A stretch of DNA of 64,000 nt, taken from contig OX485806.1 of NCBI GenBank assembly GCA_950295325.1, positions 48,789,169-48,853,168 on the forward strand, in the 5' to 3' direction. Positions 59,582-64,000 of the stretch are shown in pieces (the stretch's first letter is position 1; every line of letters begins with the position of its first letter). The notes beneath the pieces were generated by a model. It did not search any database. It had not been told where the DNA came from and saw only the letters and a program-made list of their open reading frames with translations. The DNA comes from Polytrichum commune (taxonomy: Eukaryota > Streptophyta > Polytrichopsida > Polytrichales > Polytrichaceae). The position numbers and the translations under genes are program-made.

Positions 59582-62108
59582 TTACAATTGTCGGCGGTAA
59601 GTTGCTTCATCGCGTTGGTAAGCCTCAAATGTCTCTTGAATGTGTACCTCCAGTTTTGACTGGAGTGCCTGGAAATTGGAGGGGTCTAGTGTCGGGTTTT
59701 TCTTCTTAAAAGCATCCAGAAGGACCTTAGCGATGATTACTTCACATTGTATTGCCTCATAGTCAGCCAATCGTGATTTCTTCCGGGCTTGAGATGTAGC
59801 TACAGCCATGGCTTCATCTCGTTCCCTGATAACCTTGTCCAATTCTCCCTTGAGATTAACAACTTTGTTGTAGACGTCGGATTGACTTGGCGGACGTGCT
59901 TGGCTGGTTGTCGTCGCAAGTTGTTGACGGACGTTTAGTAATTGTCTCAGGAGTTCAGTTTTTTCTATTGTCCACTCACTCTCCCTAGCCCATGCCGTAT
60001 AATCTGCCACTTGAAGTTGGCTACGGAGTGCGTCCCCTTCATTAAGAGCAACTTGGACGTCCATTTTTTTGACATTCAACTCTAAGGTTAAGGATGCAAT
60101 CTGCTCCGTCAAAGCTAAATTATTTTTAGCATCTTGAGTTGGACCGGTCCGTGTTTGGTTCAGAACCAGTTATGCTCGTAAGTGTTCAAGGTCATAGGCT
60201 AATTTTGCAGATGTTTCCCGTAATGCCTCAACCTCCTGCTCGACCTTGAACTTCTCCTCTCTGGTTTTTTTGGCCGATTCTACTAAGGCCGTCTGTAGGG
60301 CCTGGTTTTCTTTTCGCATCGCGTCTCTCTCTCGCCGCAAACGTCCTGCTCTTGAGTGAGGTCAAGATGCCATTTCCATTGCTTGGCCATCCCAAGATTT
60401 TGCTCTGTGTCACTTGCAACTTGTGACACTACAGCAACTAAGGCTTGCAAATTGTACGTCGGATGTGGCCAGCGGTTGAATATTTTTGGTAGAGAGCTGC
60501 GCAATATCAATTCGTCCATTGGGTTGCTACTAGAGCGTGAGCACTGTCCAATCATTGGGTCATCCGATGCAACTGGTTGGGGACTACCTGACCCTAGACG
60601 AGTGATCCCGGGTCCTGCCTTTACATCGTGAGGTGGTGATATAACCCGATCTATCTGAGGGTCTGGGGCTATCCATGTCCTATCTTGACTAGGTTGAAGT
60701 ATAAATGTATCATCATCTTGTTGCACATTAGGTTGGCCAAGAGAAGATGGGGCCATTTTGCCCTCTGGTGGGTTGGTTGGAAGGACCACACCTGAGATAG
60801 TACGTGCCACTCATGTTGGCCTTGCTACGGCTTGTTCATCGGAATGCTCCAACGATGGTGAAGACATGAGATAATGGATTGGTGGCCTCTGTGGGATCTC
60901 CGCACGAGCTGCTTTACGCGTGAACATCCGGTGTGTACCTTGGAGGTGGACGGGTAGTTGGCTAAGTTGCACCAACGTGCGTCGCTTGGGTGGTTGTGAC
61001 CGCACTTCTCCCTCCTCTTGTGCCCTTTTTGGATTTCTATGTCGTCGAGCCCTTTGTATCGTCGGTACCTGCTGCGTATTGACACTGGACTGAGCATGCT
61101 CGTCTCGAGGTTGATCAGATGCGGCGGCACTGGACGGACGTCCCTGGTCAGAGACGTCTGTCAGTTCATCGTCATCATCATCTTCAGTTGGTGGGAAAAC
61201 ATCGCAGAGCAAGAGTTCAATCCATTGCCCTAGAAAAGAATATTTTATGCGCCCTTTTTGAATATTGTTTAATTTTTTTTCAATATATACTAACAATGTT
61301 GCAGCCCAGTTGAAGGGTGGTTTGTAATGCGACGTCAATGTTTCCGCAAGGAGTTGACGCCCAATGTATGAATGTTTTTACGCATTCGGATCACCTCATT
61401 AATTGCTCTAAACCTGGATGACCAACGTCTAGGAGTGTCCCTAACTGGATACCCGGACTGATCTTCATTCCACTCGTCCGATGAAAAATATTCAGAAATT
61501 TCTATATTCCATTCATGTTGCGAGAGATTAACCATAAGTGTAGGAGTAACATCAGGGAAGATATGGGGAAACCTGAGAATCTGCACGATGTTTTCGGCGG
61601 TGTAGATTAGCTCTCGTCTACGAATGAGCACGATAATGCGCTCCGGACCCAACACGCGGACACCAACAACAAACTCCTCCAACAATTTTTTACGCGGCAC
61701 TACACGAATCCGGTTTGTGGAGAAGACATGTTGAAATCCAACCTTGTTTGCCCACTCTATACCATCAAGGTCCTGCCATTTGAATATGGACGTAAAACAC
61801 TTCCAGGTTTTGATAACCATCCACGTGTTTCCACCGAGAGGGGCTCGAGATGGACTGATACGTCCAACTTGTTCCTGCATTCTGTCACCGCCTATATGCT
61901 TGCGTCTAGCCATTCTTGAGCCTAAAGGTCTAGGAATGGCTACTGCACCTCCTTGTGGTTCTTGCAATCCGTCCTTATTCTTTCTAGGATGAACTAGACG
62001 GGGTGTGATACGCATGAAACTATAAAGAACATTTGGTATAGAAAGTTGTACACTACTGTTAATAATTGAGGTGAGAAACCTGTGAAAATGGTTGAGAGGA
62101 GAAACCAA
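59582..62108 (-). pseudogene. Extra ORF downstream of gypsy pol: mobile-like domain, disordered linker, coiled coil
   Basis: The - strand frame 62108-61335 (257 codons) reads RRKHIGG..., VGFQHVFSTNRIRVVPRKK, GVRVLGPERIIVLIRRRELI, ENIVQILRFPHIFPDV, resembling the plant-mobile/Athila ORF1-like domains found in plant retroelements. It passes by a frameshift at 61338 into PPFNWAATLLVYIEKKL and an acidic/basic low-complexity linker (TEDDDDDELTD, RRHRNPKRAQEEGE, QPPKRRTL), reads across one TGA (60811) to 60283, and shifts again into a heptad-rich coiled coil (60112-59582; LTLELNVKKMDVQVALNEG, ELDKVIRERDEAMAVA). Total about 830 codons. Position and strand match the gypsy pol upstream. The domain assignment is by eye. 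Confidence 0.6.
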
Positions 62109-62189
62109 ATGACAAATTTGTCTTAAGTTGTGGTGAACAATATGTCCAGACTTCGTTGAAGCTATTGTTGCACCTTTCCACCTCTAGAA

Positions 62190-62400
62190 TTATCCATGTC
62201 CTTACAACGTCCTTCACATGCAGGATTGTCCTTGTCCTCACCACGTCCTCCACCTCCAGAATTGTCCTCGTCCTCACCATGTCCTCCACATCCAGAATCG
62301 TCCTCGTCCTCACCACATCTTCCACATCCAGAATTGTCCTTGTCCTCACCACGTCCTCCACATCCAGAATCGTCCTCGTCTTCACCACATTCAACTCGCT
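62190..62400 (-). repeat. Minisatellite, 36-bp period, 6 copies
   Basis: Units of ATTGTCCTCGTCCTCACCA followed by CGTCCTCCACATCCAGA and variants on the + strand. The period is divisible by three, so several frames stay open across it (one gives repeated VRTRTILDVED, another GGRGEDEDNSG). Which, if any, is translated is unknown. Confidence 0.9.
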
Positions 62401-62502
62401 CCACCACTCCCAACCGTCCTCTCCGATCGTGAATTTGGTGTCTCCAAAAAAAGTTGGTGCAAGAAAACAATAATCCTCTTGGCTCTGAAGACGGGGGGGG
62501 GG

Positions 62503-62513
62503 GTCATTAAGAG
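62503..62513 (+). repeat. G11 homopolymer
   Basis: Run of 11 G's between the two minisatellites; a likely place for length error in the assembly. Confidence 0.8.
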
Positions 62514-62569
62514 TTGAATGGAGTCGGAAACATCCAAGTCCATGTGAAGAGGTCCGGATTAGGCCGATT

Positions 62570-62998
62570 GATTCCAAGACCAAGGTGGCCGAGAGCGGCA
62601 ACCGGTTTGACTTTTTGGACGGTGGGTTCAATAAGTAGTAGGTGGACGTGGACTTAGCCGCCTTGACCAGTTCCACAACCAAGTTGGCCGGGAGCGACAA
62701 TCGGATTGATTTTGGGGACGGTGGGTATAATAGGTAATAGGTGGACGTGAACTTAGCCGCCTTGACTAGTTCTACAACTAAGTTGGCCGGGATCGGCAAC
62801 TGGATTGATTTTGGGGACGGTGGGTATAATCGGTAATAGGTGGACGTGAACTTAGCCGCCTTGACTAGTTCTACAACTAAGTTGGCCGGGATCGGCAACC
62901 GGATTGACTTTTGGGACAGTGGGTATAATCGGTAATAAGTGGACGTAAACTTAGCCGCCTTGACTAGTTCTACAACCAAGTTGGTCGAGGACGGCCAC
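62570..62998 (-). repeat. Minisatellite, 99-bp period, about 4 copies
   Basis: On the - strand each unit translates as ELVKAAKFTSTYY...PPSPKSIRLPIPANLV (33 residues). Units are highly similar apart from the most 3' one. The period is a multiple of three and the frame is open through all copies. Confidence 0.9.
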
Positions 62999-64000
62999 CG
63001 GTTTGCCTTTTGGATTGGTAGGTCGAGTGGTTTGGATTGGTAGGTCCAATGCTTCGGACTGGTAAGTCGAGTAATTTAGATTGGTAGGTCCCGTGATTAG
63101 TGGGAAGTTTCCATGAACTGGTAGGACCTTTTGTAGGTGAACTAGGTGTGGAAATACTAATGGTTTTGATGACGTGGACATTAACACTGGGGCTACGCCG
63201 TGCGGTACTATCTTCTTTTGAATTTGGCTTCATCCCGTCTTGTGATTCTGAAGTCTGTTGGTGTAAAGGGGACATGAAATCCTCCCGATGTTGGTTCTCC
63301 TCTTCTAAAAAATAATAAGGCTTCAATTTATTGATGTTCACTAAGAAGGGGTTGGGTTCAAAATGCTCCATTGAAACTAAAAACACCGTATTGTTCGGCA
63401 ACTTGTATTGTACTTTGTAAGGCCCATACCATCTGCTTTTGAATTTCCTTGGTTTTGTCTTTTGTCCTTTGGGAAACCATAGCACGTGATCACCAATGTT
63501 GAACTCCTTTGTCTTGAATTTCCCTATAGCCCAATTGGACCTGTGTTCTTGTGCCGCTTCTGAAAAATCTTTGGCCAATCTCCGAGTTTCGTCAAAATGC
63601 TCCAATTCTTGTAATCTTGCATGTAACACTCGGACTTGGTTGAAATCTACAAGGTTGGACGTACGGTTGGTTGGCACAATATATTCAGTAGGCATCAACA
63701 GTGTTAGACCATAGACAAGTTCAAATGGAGTGTGGTGAGTATTCACCTTATCGGCCGTCTGGTAAGAAAATAAAGTTGTGTGGATGTGTTCATCCCAATC
63801 CGTCCGTTTATCATTTACCAATTTGGTCAACAAGTTGGTCAACACCTTGTTTGTGGACTCGGCCTGTCCATTTCCTTGGGGGTAGTACGGGGTGGACGTC
63901 CGGTGTTGTAATAGGAAATGCTCTGTCAACGTTTTCATCACATCATTGATGAAGTGACCCCCTTGGTCACTTACTAACACCATCGGACACCCAAACCTGG
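62970..64000 (-). CDS. Ty3/gypsy integrase, C-terminal part, runs off window end
   Basis: The frame is open from the window edge to a stop at 62970. It begins inside the integrase core: SDQGGHFIND (second catalytic Asp, near 63968), TPYYPQGNGQAESTNK (catalytic Glu near 63860), then TTLFSYQTADKVNTHHTPFELVYGL. The C-terminal domain has GDHVLWFPKGQKTKPRKFKS and RWYGPYKVQYKLPNN. No chromodomain follows; instead there is a Ser/Thr/Pro-rich tail and four 22-bp repeats (63010-63097). This differs from the chromovirus family at 2.5-5.7 kb. No stop interrupts the visible 340 codons, so the element is younger than the other gypsy relics here. Confidence 0.88.
   Translation of the reverse strand, partial: RFGCPMVLVSDQGGHFINDVMKTLTEHFLLQHRTSTPYYPQGNGQAESTNKVLTNLLTKLVNDKRTDWDEHIHTTLFSYQTADKVNTHHTPFELVYGLTLLMPTEYIVPTNRTSNLVDFNQVRVLHARLQELEHFDETRRLAKDFSEAAQEHRSNWAIGKFKTKEFNIGDHVLWFPKGQKTKPRKFKSRWYGPYKVQYKLPNNTVFLVSMEHFEPNPFLVNINKLKPYYFLEEENQHREDFMSPLHQQTSESQDGMKPNSKEDSTARRSPSVNVHVIKTISISTPSSPTKGPTSSWKLPTNHGTYQSKLLDLPVRSIGPTNPNHSTYQSKRQTGGRPRPTWL
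63010..63097 (-). repeat. Short tandem repeat, 22-bp period, 4 copies
   Basis: Units TTGGATTGGTAGGTCGAGTG and variants on the + strand, inside the 3' end of the integrase frame. Confidence 0.8.

Noticed and set aside
62162-62470. GED/GGRG repeat protein on the - strand
   Set aside because: Produced by the 36-bp minisatellite in an alternative frame; the period keeps several frames open.
1-64000. CRISPR arrays, bacterial operons, riboswitches
   Set aside because: None seen. The tandem arrays lack unique spacers and the genes are spliced plant genes.

Overview
This is nuclear DNA from a land plant. Two conserved plant genes with canonical introns sit in a much larger body of decayed transposable elements. 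A primer-binding site complementary to the 3' end of plant tRNA-Asp, Ty3/gypsy chromoviruses, a hAT transposon and an RNase H-bearing LINE all fit a plant. The lineage cannot be fixed from sequence alone; the repeat-rich, AT-rich gene spacing would suit a non-seed plant or a gymnosperm. No bacterial or organellar features are seen.

Two genes can be modelled in full. On the + strand (10363-19253) a 13-exon gene encodes an 811-aa protein of the double-BTB/BACK/discoidin type (Arabidopsis At2g30600 family). On the - strand (43255-40057) a 7-exon gene encodes PEX3 (388 aa), the peroxisomal membrane-protein import receptor; its last intron is GC-AG. All exon phases join and both models match family length.

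Layout. 1-2374: tail of an unidentified ORF, a polypurine tract, a 1.7-kb LTR and a tRNA-Asp primer-binding site. 2481-5712: decayed chromovirus integrase/chromodomain and its LTR-like 3' repeat. 5788-9827: complete but decayed hAT element with a perfect 8-bp target duplication, ending about 0.5 kb before the BTB start codon. 10363-19253: BTB gene, with a small DNA transposon in intron 9. 19.7-20.5 kb: two MITE-like inverted repeats. 20.7-24.3 kb: 3'-truncated LINE copy (+). 24517-37034: 12.5-kb LINE (-) of the same family, bounded by a 13-bp target duplication and carrying ORF1, endonuclease, RT, RNase H and a long C-terminal block. 37-40 kb: AT-rich spacer. 40-43.3 kb: PEX3. 44.4-57 kb: LTR relics, minisatellites, an inverted LTR pair and a 1.1-kb fold-back Mutator-like MITE inserted into a gypsy protease frame. 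57.4-64 kb: a different gypsy element (-), cut by the window end, with an unusual coding region downstream of integrase.

The two cellular genes are functionally unrelated and lie 21 kb apart. The most unusual items are the very long LINE with its A/C-rich sense strand, the gypsy element with an extra coiled-coil-encoding ORF after pol, and the fold-back MITE whose removal restores the host element's reading frame.
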